A stretch of 64,000 bases of DNA from positions 248,001 through 312,000 of the forward strand of contig NC_030990.1 of assembly GCF_000149955.1 (NCBI RefSeq), read 5' to 3'. Origin of the DNA: Fusarium oxysporum f. sp. lycopersici 4287 (Eukaryota; Ascomycota; Sordariomycetes; Hypocreales; Nectriaceae). Position 1 is the stretch's first letter. Each line of letters starts with the position of its first letter. This document shows, in pieces, positions 44,874-56,794 of this stretch. The translations under genes and the position numbers were made by a program. Below the pieces are notes generated by a model. That model was given only the letters and a program-made list of their open reading frames with translations, did no database searches and was not told the origin of the DNA.

Positions 44874-46291
44874 TCAGTGTTTAGAAACGTGCACCGTCGT
44901 CTCATTCTTGACGAGAATGCCACCAAAGTTTGCTCCGAATTCTCCAGTGCCTGGACTTTGACCCGTGACTGTAGATGTGTATTTGTTGCCTGCTGGTCTG
45001 AACCGGTCGATGGCGTGGCTCTCAAAGTCTGATACTGAGCCTCGACCACCGCCGTCGTCGGAATCGGCGAGTTGGTGCGTTGAGCTGGATTCGTCGTTGG
45101 GCGTGGACTTGTTGATGGTGTCGAGACGGATGGACTGCTTGGTTTGACTGCGGCCGTAGCTGTTGGGGTAACTTCCTGAGCTGGCGCCTGTTCGGGTTCG
45201 GGGATGCGTGCAGGTGAAGATGTATGTGCACGCGGGTCGAATCGTGGGCAGTGAAGCTGTACATGTTAGATATCGTTGGGTGCATGGTGGGATTAATGCG
45301 TACCAGAGACGTTGATCAGATTGACCTCGACTGTTGCCCAGATGACAATGTCGCAGATATTCCATGTCAAATCGTAGGACTTGTCATCAAAGACACGAGC
45401 AGCGACAATAAGTCGGATAGCGGCGGCGCAAATGCTGGGTCTGTCAGTAAATCCATCAATTGACCCAAGGTACAGGTCACTTACAAGAAGCCAAAAGTAA
45501 ACATGACCATAATGCCAGCCTTCTGAATCATTGGCAGCTGCAGTTTACCAATCTGCCACATCGGAAGGATCAAGATGGCGATATCAATGGCAGCGTGCAC
45601 CAGCGTCGTGCCAAAAAAGAACTTCTTATCCTCAATGGCGCAGTATCCGCCTGCTTTCGAATCCCAGAACGCATCGACGGGGACGCAGTGAAAGATACCC
45701 ATGAAGATCTACCGCCAGTTAGCCTGGAAGCCTCAATTGATCGTGATGTACATACTCGGAAGATGATCCAGATGATGGCGCATCCGAAGAGAATCTGAAT
45801 CGGTAGTCGAATGTTGCTGACTCGGAACATGCGCCAGTAGAGACTGAGAATCGAGACCTTTGCGAAGAAGAGACCGAAGGCGTAGAAGAGCTCGGCAATG
45901 AAGAGCAATAGCTTTCCTTGATATAATGCATCTTCCAAAGTAACTTTCCTGATTTCTACGACATCCGTAATATGTAGTCCAAGACCATGATTGACCCCTT
46001 GGCGGCTGTTAGTATCGTTATCGGTCGTTGGTCGTTATGCGGGAACCTACAGTAGGGAATAATGATGATCCAACCAACAGAAATGGCCTAAAAACTGTCA
46101 GCACTCACAACTTCACCCACAGCAGACCAAAAACTTACATATCCACAAAGAGCAAAGTAATCATCCCATGACAAAGGAATTCTCTTGAGCCGACGACTCA
46201 ATAACCGAAGGATGGTGATGATGGTCGCAGCAGCAAAAGTGACAAACAGCACGACCCAAAGGTCCGTCTGCTTGGACTCCAGCTTCGCCAT
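44874..46291 (-). CDS. Pth11/rhodopsin-domain integral membrane protein
   Basis: Five or so introns separate exons encoding seven hydrophobic segments: LWVVLFVTFAAATIITILRL, then RRLKRIPLSWDDYFALCGY (family signature), LLLFIAELFYAFGLFFAKVSIL, SLYWRMFRVSNIRLPIQILF, FHCVPVDAFWDSKAGGYC, FFFGTTLVHAAIDIAILILP, KAGIMVMFTFGFL and a last helix ending in CLPTIRP. The C-terminal tail (about 150 residues) is hydrophilic, Ser/Thr-rich and cytosolic. This is the fungal rhodopsin-domain family that includes Pth11-type candidate G-protein-coupled receptors. No CFEM domain is seen before helix 1. The start at 46291 precedes helix 1 by nine residues. The ligand is unknown. There is no sign of damage. Confidence 0.8.
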
Positions 46292-48472
46292 GTGGATTAA
46301 ACCGTCCACGGAGGTAAACAGCAAGAAAGAGCAAACACCTCCGCGAATCAAGGTTTGGAGCTTCTTGCTTACTCCTGCTCACTCAGTTCGTCAAGAACCA
46401 GAGGGGGCAGCCCAACCATACAGAGTTTGGAGAGAAAAGAGAGATGACGAGAAGAGCGAAAGGACCAACGCGAACCCGAGAGGATGGATACAATGCGAGA
46501 TATGTATAATTACGCCAGGGGGGAGGGAAAGAGTTCCCCGAAAGGAAACATTTTAATTTATTCTATTCGAAACGAACCGGTATGTGGACCTGGGAGCTAA
46601 AGGGGAACGCAAGAACCAAGCTACTGTGCCTGGGTAGCTTGCGATGATCAAGTCCAAGGTCCCCTCGTAAAAAAAAAAAAACTTGGGTGAAATTTAAAGC
46701 GCGCTTGTTAACCCTGCCAGGTCTGCCCTTTTCTTCAACGGCGATGATCGTCGCTGGATGAGGTCTAAGGAGTTGAGCTAGCGAACTAGTCGGTTCCACA
46801 ATGTGACATTCGACGGGTCCACCGGCTTTTTTAGGAGAAGAGCTCGTTCTCCTGTTCTAGGTTTGGTCTTCTCTGTTAGCAGCAGATGGCTTGCAAAGGT
46901 TGGCTCTGGGCTCTGCGGGTAATCTCTGGGCGCGCGAAGGATTCCTTCAAGATGAGGTGCATTGTCACATCGTGATTCCCAAGTGTCAGGGCCAAACCTT
47001 GTTATTGTTTGACAGTTAATATCGATAGTGGACCATCTCGCAAAAGTCAATATGTGGAATTACGAGTAATCTTCACGTGGCATGTCAGCATCTTCTGACT
47101 CTTTTAAACTTTCTTTTGTCACAACCACGCTGGTAGAGTTTAGACGTCAATAAATGAGGCAGACGCTTCTCTGCGCTGGCGCCATAACACACGCTAAGCA
47201 TTCAATAGCATCAACACGGGTTCGCTCCCGCATCAGCTCGTAAGGCTAGCAAAATTACAGCATGACCCAGAATCTGCCGCTGTGGCCGCGCGGGGGAAGA
47301 CGGTAGTTACGCGGGTGTCGTGCCGCAACCAAAAGGCTCCAGTGGATCCGCCTACTAGCCCAGCGGATACAAGACTTCCCGGGGGGCAAGTTAGCCTAGC
47401 TTCAGGCCCAACTGTAAGGTAGCAATGCGAGGTTTTCCTCTCGGTGAAGATCTCAGAACCCAAGATTGAGGATCCCAAGGGCCTGGTCCGGATAAAGAAA
47501 AGGTGAGATCGAGCGTAAAAAGCAAGGACTGAACCCTTGTGAAAGTGTGTCTTGCTTTGGCTGTTGGTTCAGGGTCTTTACTCACCGCGCCAGCGCGTCT
47601 AAACAAGGTATCCAATCCTCTTACCCAATCGCCCCAAATGCACCAATCAATTATCATTTTTATAATGGAGATAAATATCCCGAATAATCGGGCATGCCAG
47701 ACTTGGCACAACGGCACTCCCTTATCTTTTCTGCTTCTCAACAAGGCACAAGCCTCCAACGTCGCAGCGGATCTGGGGTCATCTAGTCTCGGAACGGTTT
47801 AGACCAGTGGACCAGCCAGTGGGTTATGGCCTAAAAATGATGCTACACTTACCGCTCCGCTCTAATTCTCTTTACCGAACTTGTACGGCAAACACCGTCT
47901 GTGGAGTTTGCCTGAATCCTTCTGCCAGAAGAGGAAGAAAAGCGTCAGGGGCGCAGAAAAATGGGGTCTGTGCTTGACGTTGCATGATGAAGCTTTATGC
48001 AGACAAGATCGTCACCTTCAGGCAAAACCACAGTTTCGCCTTTCAAACTCTGCTAATCACACTTTCTCACTAAGATATTATCAAGACCCTTAATGTCTTG
48101 AATTCAAGAAGCCGTTGAGACTATGGGCGGTATGTGGGCGGGAGCGGGCTATTGCTCCGTATGAGTATAGCTATCGCGAGTCAGAGACAGTCTAGTACTC
48201 GAAATGGCGGTATGCCCCGGGACTAAAGGATTTACACCGCGGGCAACGCGTTTCGAATGCCCACAAGCGCAACCAATCGTCTCACAATCAATAGTCATCC
48301 TTTCCCCTCATCGGCTCCGCTCCTCATTCGCCTCAAGGGTCCTAACAGTACAAAATTACATTTAATAAATCCAGCCCAGGAACGGCCCGTAGTACAACTT
48401 GGCACTTTTAACCTTCTATTACACTTTACTACTGCACAACATATCTACGCCTCAAAAACAGCACATCTCACA
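46292..48472. other. 2.2-kb intergenic region
   Basis: Between two divergent genes. It includes an A run near 46669-46682 and GC-rich patches around 47200-47400. No coding family, tRNA or repeat was recognised. Confidence 0.5.
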
Positions 48473-49099
48473 ATGGCTCCTTCTACTACTACTCCCGATC
48501 TCGTCCCCGAGCCTGTCTCTAAGCTTCCCGAGCGACCCAAGGAGGATGGCTCCGCCCTCAACGAGCACGAGCGGTCTGAGCTCGCTTTCGTCGACAAGTA
48601 CAGCGCCCCCGACGTCTACATCAACGAGAAGAACGATACTCTCTGGTTTCCCTGGATTGGACCCATTGAGCTGAAGCCCCTGCGCATGGAGAACAGGACG
48701 GGTACTTTCGTCGTCGGTCTTCGATCAAAGGTCGCTGCCAGCCTGGGCAAGCACCGACACCGTGGTACCGTTACAGCCATTACCATGTCAGGAGAATGGG
48801 GCTACAAGGAGTATGTTTTCCCCCCTAGCCTTGTACAAGATTGAGATGCTAATCTATCGCGATCTAGATACGACTGGGTTGCCCGACCTGGAGATTGGGT
48901 TTGCGAGAACCCCGGCGTTATCCACACTTTGTCCGTCGAGGATAACACTGATATCGTGTTTACCATCTCTGGTAGCATTGAGTTCCTCAACGATGATGAT
49001 AGCTTGAAGTTTACTCTTGATATCTTCAGCTTCGCCAAGTTGTATTATGATCACTGCAAGGAGAAGGGCATCAAGCCCAATGATGCTCTCTGGCATTAA
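48473..49099 (+). CDS. ChrR-type cupin, 2,4'-dihydroxyacetophenone dioxygenase-like
   Basis: Two exons (intron 48811-48867) give 189 residues. After a Pro-rich N-terminus the cupin region reads DTLWFPWIGPIELKPLRMENRTGTFVVGLRS, then SLGKHRHRGTVTAITMSGEWGYKEYDWVARPGDWVCENPGVIHTL. HRHRG and the late His are the expected metal ligands of a double-stranded beta-helix dioxygenase. Fungal and bacterial relatives are annotated as 2,4'-dihydroxyacetophenone dioxygenases, which cleave the aromatic ketone to hydroxybenzoate and formate. The substrate here is an inference. It is followed by a convergent NmrA-like gene and then a Zn2Cys6 regulator, a possible small aromatic-catabolism unit. The ATG at 48473 was chosen because the upstream open frame (from 48257) lacks family similarity. 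Confidence 0.85.
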
Positions 49100-49349
49100 A
49101 TGGAAATGAATAACGGCTGGGATGGTTACGGCATATAGCTTTGCATGATTTTCGCATGATAGTCTCTATGAATAACAAAAGAGATATGAACAATGAATAC
49201 TATTGATGATAATGTGTATCCTGGTGCATTGTTCGGGAATGCCGTGTTGTATTGGCTTGGCACTGGCGGTGAGGCCGCTCCTATATGCCGAGGTATATCA
49301 CCAGACCACGTGATGTCTCATGATCCCTTCTCCCTTCTGTGCCGCAGAC

Positions 49350-50378
49350 TCAAACTGTCTTTAAAACACGGGTGATCATTTCATCAGATGTCTCGTCTTG
49401 AACCAAACCAAGCACCTTCATCCAATGAGCCGCTTCGTCTGCGAAGTATGTAACAGGCGCATCACTGTAGACCGTCGCAGTAGCCAGCTCATAGTACCCT
49501 CTGCCCCAATTGCCTTCTTCGATATGCTTTGTTGCGCGAGCGTATAGGTCCTTGTTATCCAAGTTCTCGAGCTGAAACTTGGTGCCTGAGATTCTCTCGA
49601 GAGCCTCGATGACTTGGTTCTGAGAAGTATTGTAGGATGCGACGTGAACGTATTCGTTCTTAGTCTCCTCGGAATGGAGGAGTGCAGCAGCTGTAGCTTC
49701 GCCGACTTGTGATGCGGTCGTAGTGGTGAACTTTGGTTCGCCTGAGTCGACAAGCTCACCAGTCTTAGTCCTGATGTCTAGGCAAAGCAATCCTTTGCCC
49801 TCAACCAGCATCTAACGTCTTCAGTCAGAACATCACTTTCCTCCATCAGTTCGAAAGACTTACCCAGTCAATCCAAGGGCCAGTGAAAATCGCCGTCCAA
49901 GACAGCCCGTCTGCTTCCTTAGACTTGACATAGTCCATAACGTCCTGCTTTCCCTTGAGGAAAGGCGCCATCTTCTCCAGACCATCGACTGAGGTGTCGC
50001 TTCCAAACTCGCTTGGCATGAATCGCTTGACCTTTGCAGCTGCAACAGCGTCAATAATGATCTTTTGCTCTGCGATATTGGCGGTCGAAAGGGTAGAGAT
50101 GACAGCATCTTGTCCAGTAAAGACGTCAACAAGAGACGAGAAAGTGTAGTCGGACTTGACAACCGCAGCATCCAAAAATGTTAAGTCTGTAACGTTGGAT
50201 GAGGTTCGGCTAAGAACTGAAACTTTAAAGCCTGCTTTAACAAGAGCTCTGATGAGATATGGTCCGAGATTTCCGCGACCCTGTTGTCTTTATCAGCCCG
50301 ATAATTCGATACCTCGATGAGGATGTAAGAAGAGAAACTCACTCCGAGGACCATGACGTTCTTGATCTCAGCAGACAT
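49350..50378 (-). CDS. NmrA/isoflavone-reductase-like NAD(P)-binding protein
   Basis: Three exons (introns 50281-50342 and 49812-49863) give 304 residues. The Rossmann N-terminus reads KNVMVLGGRGNLGPYLIRALVKAGFKVSVLSRTSS, with the GxxGxxG-like loop interrupted by the first intron. It continues DAVISTLSTANIAEQKIIIDAVAAAKVKRFMPSEFGSDT, the family's active-site-strand signature. Substrate-domain residues TAIFTGPWIDWML follow. Members reduce small aromatic substrates or act as redox sensors like NmrA. No catalytic Tyr/Lys pair can be singled out. It shares the 424-bp region upstream with the divergent Zn2Cys6 gene at 50803, suggesting that factor regulates it. Confidence 0.88.
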
Positions 50379-50802
50379 GGTGAAGGTAGGTATAAAATAA
50401 AAGATGCAGGGTAAGTGGATATTTGAGCTGCAAATGCAGATCAATTGTGTTTGGTGATATCGTTACATGACTGGAAATTTCTGGACTACTTATAGACTCT
50501 CAGTTCAGTATAAGATTTACTCAAACGCAAATGATTTCTCAGCATCGAGGTATTTCATCATTATCATGGCCTCAATCCAAGCTCATCTCGTCATGAAGAT
50601 GGTGGAGTCTAAGCCTCTTTTAGCCAGCAGGTGGAAACTAAACTCTTTTGAACTTCGAGGTGGAGACTAGTCCTTTTTTTGGAACATGCATATCTGCCGT
50701 TGATGATTAGTCAAGCATCGTTCGTTCGAGTATTCCCGCAACAAAGAAACATTCTCTTCTCATCCGTAGTCATCGGGTATTACACACAAAGGCCAGTTCA
50801 GG
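50379..50802. promoter_or_regulatory. Divergent promoter of the NmrA-like and Zn2Cys6 genes
   Basis: 424 bp between two divergent start codons. No clear CGG-N-CCG pair was identified. Its regulatory role is inferred from layout. Confidence 0.4.
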
Positions 50803-51942
50803 ATGGGATTCTTACAGAGATCGTGCCAAGCCTGCGTCAAAGCCCGACGCCGATGCAATCTCGCCAGTCCCTGTTGCGAGAGATGCTCCACCAAGCGTAT
50901 TCCCTGTCGGTACACCAATGAGCCAGCTCCTGCAGCCATGCCTATCCACGAAAAGACGCTCAAAAGCATCGTTAAATCTCGAAAGATAAAGGAAGAAGGG
51001 ATCTCTCAGAGCTTATCGCGTTTAATGGTCCATGGTGTCCTGGATACAAGGCTACAGCTCTTCATTCGACAAGTCCTCTCTAATGATTACTATGACGGTT
51101 CTCGACTTCCTCTGGCAGAATCAGACCTGGCGAGGTTAAACGATTTTAGTGTCATGAGCAAGTCGATGAACAACGCTCTCCAAATATTTAATCCATTGCA
51201 TCTCGAAGTTGTGCGGGTGATTGATCAGCCGACACTCCATCATCTATCTGATATCCTTCGAAGCTTCCCAGGGCAGTTTGCTGAGCATGGCAAGACCTCC
51301 TTCATTCACTCTGCACTGTACAATCCCTTACTACCACCACCAATCAAAGAAGTTAGCGATGTTTGCTACAGCTATCACATCGGCGGCGAATACCTGGCGA
51401 GCAGCCGCCTTAATGCCCTCCGCCTCACAATCAGACGCCTCCTTCGCTTTTCGAAACGCACAGCCTCTTTCGCAGACACACTGGCATATGCACAAGCAAT
51501 AAGCCTCGCCCAAATCATCCGTCTCCTGGAGTGTCACGACACAAACGAAGATGACATTGAACGTGACAATGAAGAAATGTGGGCTCTTACCCATCAACTA
51601 TGGCAGCATGCACCAACTCAACTACCAAGCTCGCTAAGTCCGTGGAAAGCATGGTTATTCTCTGAGAATGTGCGAAGGACTATAATGGTTTGCAATATTC
51701 TCTTAGCAGTGTATAGTTCGCTGAAGAGGGGATATACGATGCATTCACTTTGCGTGGAGGCTCTGCCGTTTGATGTGCGGACAAAGCTTTGGGATGCGGA
51801 TAGTGAGAGTGCTTGGGAGGCTGCTGCGTGGAAAGTGCCGGGGCCTCATTTGGTGACCCTGAGTCAATTCACAGAGCTTCAACGGCCGGAGGTTGGTGGT
51901 TCACGGTTCGAAGATCTTCTCCTGTTGTCGTTTAGGAGGTGA
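50803..51942 (+). CDS. Zn2Cys6 transcription factor
   Basis: Single-exon 379-residue protein. The zinc cluster is at the very N-terminus: CQACVKARRRCNLASPCCERC with a final Cys in RIPCRY (residues 8-36). The spacing is a typical CX2CX6CX5-6CX2CX6C. The remaining protein is helical with no DNA-binding motif, ending FEDLLLLSFRR, shorter than factors with a full middle homology region. It is likely a pathway-specific regulator of the neighbouring cupin and NmrA genes. The ATG at 50803 is seven residues before the cluster; a non-coding upstream exon ending in TTCTTACAG is possible but does not change the protein start given here. Confidence 0.85.
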   Translation: MGFLQRSCQACVKARRRCNLASPCCERCSTKRIPCRYTNEPAPAAMPIHEKTLKSIVKSRKIKEEGISQSLSRLMVHGVLDTRLQLFIRQVLSNDYYDGSRLPLAESDLARLNDFSVMSKSMNNALQIFNPLHLEVVRVIDQPTLHHLSDILRSFPGQFAEHGKTSFIHSALYNPLLPPPIKEVSDVCYSYHIGGEYLASSRLNALRLTIRRLLRFSKRTASFADTLAYAQAISLAQIIRLLECHDTNEDDIERDNEEMWALTHQLWQHAPTQLPSSLSPWKAWLFSENVRRTIMVCNILLAVYSSLKRGYTMHSLCVEALPFDVRTKLWDADSESAWEAAAWKVPGPHLVTLSQFTELQRPEVGGSRFEDLLLLSFRR

Positions 51943-52171
51943 AGGGTAGTCATGAGTTCACTGGCTGATAATACCTAGGTAGCGAGAAGAGATTCGACGT
52001 TGGGGCAAATATTAGCATCATGGAACTTTTTTTTATACACATAAAGCTTTTTGAATCAAGCAATATTCATTTTAGCTATTGTTTTCCGTGACTAGCAAAA
52101 TCGTAAATAATCCTCATCATTCATAAACCATCCGCTTTGTCACTATCCTGTCCTCGACATCGCCAAGACGT

Positions 52172-52433
52172 TTAGCAAGTGCACTTGGCCAGGCAGAGAA
52201 GAGGGATGTTGGGATCAGTCTCGCATTTGCCTTGGAAGGCGCAGGTTCCGCCAGCGCATTCAGACTTGCAGGGCTCAAGAGTCTTTGGGTCGGAGTAGAA
52301 CAGGCCGCCGTTGTTACAGGACCTTCGAAAGTGTTAGCTATGAGACCTGTTGCGTATTGAAGAGAACGTACGACTGAGGGGCCGCGATGACGACGGTGGC
52401 GATAGCCAGGATGCTGAAGATGGAGAACTGCAT
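52172..52433 (-). CDS. Small cysteine-rich secreted protein
   Basis: Two exons (intron 52323-52371, canonical GTACGT donor and a CTAACAC branch) give 70 residues, too short to show as a long open frame. Residues 1-18 form a clear signal peptide (MQFSIFSILAIATVVIA). The mature part of about 50 residues has eight cysteines, as SCNN, PCKSEC, GGTC, GKC and LLCLAKCTC, ending exactly on the last Cys. The even number and small size suggest four disulfides, as in secreted antimicrobial or effector-like peptides. No family is assigned. The exon join is supported by the phase-2 codon and by the uninterrupted Cys pattern. Confidence 0.82.
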
Positions 52434-53362
52434 TTTTATGATTGTTTTGATCAGATTGTTGAAAAGATAGAGGTCCTTCGGGTCGTCGGCAGCTTTTATA
52501 TAATGATTGTTGCTATATGACTTGTCAATTACTAGGATCGAATCCTTTAACTGACCACATTCCTATTTCTATCCAGCCGATGTTGCAAATGGATTTATAC
52601 AACCTAAATCTCACCACATGCATGGATTGAAGGATTTACCTGCCGATTGTGGCCTAGAGTCGCCTGAAGAGACCGTAACTCTGCATGAACACTGGGGACA
52701 TATGCAGGTCTCTGACCACGACTGTAGTATATGTTTAAAGTGATGCTACGAGACTATGCAATAGCCCTCGGCCATAATATTCCGATGGGATCCACATGGA
52801 TTCTTACCGCCGAAGGATCTACTCCCGTACCTCTCGGGTCCTGATCCGGGGCCCGTCCCGCTTTCTATACGAGATGCGCTTGAGCATGCGACGCTGAGTG
52901 AGATCCATTGGCTGAAGTCGGTGATTATATGAGAAGGATCTCGGCCCTTGAGTCAATACGGTCTGAGCTTTCAATCCCATATGAGTCAGCAACATTGACC
53001 TGGCTTGCTTGTGTAAATGTCCTTCGAGGCCAGAAGCGGAGTTATGCTTGATGACATCATGGCTGTGCAGACTCCTCAACTGCGACTTCACAAGACAACA
53101 AGAGAGTAATCAGCAACTGCAGCCAGAAGAGACAATTGAGACTTAGCGCCAAACTTCACTTATAAGTCGATTGACTCATACTGGTTGCGATAAAAGGCGT
53201 TATCATGCCGGTGACACTCCCGGTCGCTAGCCTAGACCGGCCCGAGTCTTCGGAACCGGCCCCTCGGAGCCGATGATGAAGCTTTAAACAGCGCCCTCTC
53301 AGTCCAATCTCACTTATCTCCCCCTCTTTGATACCATCCTCTTCTCATTTACCACCACCACA
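52434..53362. other. Intergenic region, 0.9 kb
   Basis: Promoters of the secreted-peptide and GNAT genes. The open frame 52819-53091 shows no homology. Confidence 0.5.
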
Positions 53363-53874
53363 ATGTCTTCAGCATCATATTTAATCGAAAAGCCAGTCCG
53401 CAGCGACTACGAAGAATGGTCCAAATTATTCCGCGCCTACATCGACTTCTACAAATCCAAGATTGACGAGGATCAATACGCACGAACTTTCGACCGCATT
53501 ATCGAAGAGAAGAATGGACTGCAAGCGCTGATCGTTCGACAAGTTCGAGGAGAGGAGAAGAAATTGGTTGGGATAGCGCATTTCTTTCCCGAGCAGACGC
53601 CTTGGAGCGAGAAGCAGATTCTTTTACTTAATGGTAAGCAAAGAGAGCAAAGTGAGTTGTGAGGAGTGGTGTTGACTTGATAGACTTGTTTATCGATCCT
53701 GAAGTTCGTGGGGAGGGTCTTGGGAGAAAGCTGACGCAGGCTGTTGCAGATGTTGGGAGAGAGAAGGGTTTCATGAGGGTGCAGTGGGTTACCAAGCATG
53801 ATAATACAGCGGCACGCAAGCTTTATGATACTCTGGCTGAGAGTCAATTTGTTCAGTATAGAATGGCCTTGTAA
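53363..53874 (+). CDS. GNAT-family N-acetyltransferase
   Basis: Two exons (intron 53634-53683) give 153 residues. The GNAT core is complete: the N-terminal helix EEWSKLFRAYIDFYKSKI, the strand LVGIAHFFPEQTPWS, motif A DLFIDPEVRGEGLGRKLTQAVADV with the acetyl-CoA loop RGEGLGR (Q/RxxGxG/A), and motif B VQWVTKHDNTAARKLYDTLA. It transfers acetyl from acetyl-CoA to a small molecule or amine; the substrate is not predictable. It is probably cytosolic. The start is the first ATG of the open frame, 83 bp after a TATA-poor upstream region. Confidence 0.9.
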
Positions 53875-53943
53875 TAAACCGAACCACATCTAGTACGATA
53901 TAGACCTTTCTACCGCTACATATTACATGAAATCATCGTGACA

Positions 53944-54893
53944 CTACTCAGCTTCCGCCATAACCCTGGGTAAAATCCCTCGCATGATCTTCCCTTTCCC
54001 TTTGTACTCCTTCCCAATCTCTGCATCACGCCAAAATCCTGATTCGGTGATGGATCCACGCATGATGTAGTGAGGAATGTGTTCCAAATCCTCTGGTTTG
54101 ATAGACGATTGCCTGACAACATTGCCCATCTTGTCTCGAAACACGAGAAGCATTTCTTCATCCTCAAATGACTCTCGGTCAAACACCAGTAACCAACAGC
54201 CCGAAATTGCAGCATGGGCTATAGCATCCTCATAGTCGTCCTCTTCGGGTTCTCGTGAAGCGCCGACGGCTGAGACTTCTTCTTTGACCTCTGCTACATC
54301 TCCATCACTGAAGGTACGGCAGACTTCTGGTGAAGCGAGTTCCGGAAATCTGTTGTATATGCTTTCCCAGTCCTGAGCACCAGTATCGAAGAGCGAGGCG
54401 TCGTCAAGGATCCGCCACCAGTGATCTTCGGAATCTCCGAATAGATCGCCTAGGGGATTATCTTCTGCAAAAGCAGCTGCTGCGTCGTAAATCCAGTGAC
54501 GAAACTTTACATCGTCACTGACTCCGCCATAGTGTGTACGCAAGGCAACCAACTTGCCGTATAAGTCGTTACCAGGCAGGTATTTCTCTGCTATGCGACG
54601 AAGGTGTTGTGATCGCCACGGAGCAATGGCTGTCTGGATCAATTCTTGTACGTGACTTGAGGTGGCATCCAGAGTTGAAGATACGAAACCTGAGACGTCA
54701 TCCTCGTGGAGAAAGGCTTGAATCAACTGATCTCGCTGTTGACATACGGATAGGGTTGAAGTTGAGTCCCATTTTTTCTGGTCAAGGTGGTAAGCGGGGC
54801 GTAGGATCATACAGAAATAAAACTTACAAGCAGGTACTGCTCAATGGCTAATGATCCCCATCGTGGATAGATATTCTCCTCAAATTGACTCAT
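53944..54893 (-). CDS. Conserved fungal hypothetical protein
   Basis: Two exons (intron 54778-54827) give 299 residues. The N-terminus is MSQFEENIYPRWGSLAIEQY; the middle is helical with acidic stretches (DGDVAEVKEEVSAVGASREPEEDDYEDA), followed by CWLLVFDRESFEDEEMLLVFRDKMGN, a beta-strand pair. I do not recognise a family. No signal peptide, membrane segment or catalytic motif is seen. The first exon is inferred because the ATG at 54810 lies inside the intron, and joining restores an intact N-terminal frame. The gene is convergent with the GNAT gene (3' ends 69 bp apart). Confidence 0.75.
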
Positions 54894-55132
54894 AGCTTTG
54901 AAGCTAGTCTTGAGTTCCGGGTTGATGTGACTGAGATTTCTGCTAGGCAACACTTGGTGAGAATTTAGCTTATATCGTTACGTGATCACATCTTAGTGGG
55001 GCAAGACAAGGTACTAAAGGACGAGTTCATAAGGGAACACTGAATATGGGGCGAAACCGATGGTAGCAAGTGACACTTCGACCAGTAAATGTCAATCATC
55101 GGGTTATTAAAACAATGTACCTACGAGGTCTA

Positions 55133-56794
55133 TCATGCGCTAAAGATATCCATGACCTGTAGCAGCTCTTCCCATCGTCCATCTCGCTCAATCGCAATTG
55201 TTCCTTGCGGTTGCATGACTTTATACTCTGTAGTCAGCTCAGTACCATACATATATCCTTCTTCGTCATTAACAAAGGCCCTAAGATCTCTGATCCATGC
55301 ATCCATAAGGTCTCTCTCCGCGGGCGTTGGCCCATGAGTAATAGAGTAACTACACTATGTTAGCAAGTCTGCAGTATGGTGATCTGGGTAGAGGCTCATG
55401 ACTTACTTCCATATAGGCCTATCCATAGCATGGCTCACACCAAACGAGGCTGGAGCAACGTCATTCGTTATGAACGACAAGCGATATGCGATGAGATATC
55501 TCCAAACACTCTTGATGTCAACGCCATTGCGCACCAGATTATCGACCAGGTATCGCGATGGAGCTCTGACTTGGCCATCGGCAATGATTCGTCCAAAGAT
55601 CTGCTGCCATGCTTTCTTGTCTTTGGTCTGTGGAAGGGAATAATGCTTGAGGAGACGGTCGGTGACGTGGGGAGGGTAATAGTTGGATATTTGCATCTGA
55701 AGGGATGAGATGTTGGGATCAGGAGGGTTTGTGACGGCGTAGAGGGTATCTTCATCAAGGACTTCGCCGATGAAGAGCTTGAGTCCACGTTTCTTGAACT
55801 CACGCGCAAATGACCCGTCACGATAGTAATCGAAGATACCCGAGTGAATGAACAGATCATCCGTGACGGGACGGAAGGTATGGTTCTTCAGCTCCATGAT
55901 CGCGGCAGAGAGATCATCGGCGCTGATACTTCGCAGGTTGCACAGTCTTTCTGCGCCGCTGATGTCCGCTGGTATACCGAAGTACTCGCAGAGCTCATCG
56001 AACTGCTCTTCGCAGTCTTGAACAGTCTTGGGTTGTGTCGGAATGGCATTGGAGTACATGATCATTCTTGTAAAACGACCATGCGACTCTTTACCTCGGA
56101 AGTCATAGAGTGCTTGTGCAAGAACAGAGTAAGCTCCTGCACTTCGTCCAGCCAGGATGATGTTTTCAGGATCGCCTCCAAAGGCAGCGATATTCTCGTA
56201 TACCCAGTCCATAGCGAGACGCTGATCCCAAAGACCATAGTTTCCGACAGCCTCGCCACTGGATTCTTCCAAGAGAGACTTGCCAGCAAGAAAGCCAAAG
56301 ACGTTGAGTCTATAACCAACGGCTACAAACACAGCTTGTAATCCGCCAGTTGATATGAGCTCAGAAGGATCCATACTCTCTTCCTGACTTGGATCTCCAA
56401 CCTGGAACCAACCGCCATGGAACCAGACCATAACAGGCCATTTCTTATCCGGCTCGTTCGGATCAGGCACAGGCGTCCAGATATTGAGTCTTAGACAGTC
56501 CTCGCTGTATGCATGTTTGGGGATATGCTCGCTAACGTTCTTGGAGTAATTCGCCTGGGGACAGACAGGTCCAAAATGCGTCGCATCAAAAGGCGAACCA
56601 TCTAAAGATTCATATTGATGTGTTTTTGGGAAAGGCTGAGGTTTTCGCCATCGTAGATTTCCGACGGGAGGTTGAGCGTATGGAACGCCTGCGAAGCGAC
56701 GGGACTTGGAATCGAACTGAAGACCTTTGAGAGATCCATTATTTGGGAGGTTGACGCGACACTCTGAAGTGGTGTAAGAGATTGAATTGCCCAT
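55133..56794 (-). CDS. Type-B carboxylesterase/lipase
   Basis: Two exons (intron 55350-55406) give 534 residues. Alpha/beta-hydrolase features are in order: FAGVPYAQPPVGNLRWRKPQP, EDCLRLNIWTPV, VMVWFHGGWFQVGD (oxyanion loop), NYGLWDQRLAMDWVYENIAAFGGDP, and the nucleophile elbow GRSAGAYS (Ser at about residue 212, GxSxG). The Glu is likely within the FIGEVLDEDT segment, and the catalytic His is expected near the SFGVSHAMDRPIW segment before the intron. It lacks a signal peptide, so it is intracellular. The start at 56794 is the sole ATG ahead of the conserved N-terminal strand. Divergent from the Zn2Cys6 gene at 57133 (338 bp apart), which may regulate it. Confidence 0.92.

Noticed and set aside
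46563..47050. Open frames around 46.6-47.0 kb on the minus strand
   Set aside because: They overlap each other in different frames and contain no recognised motif.
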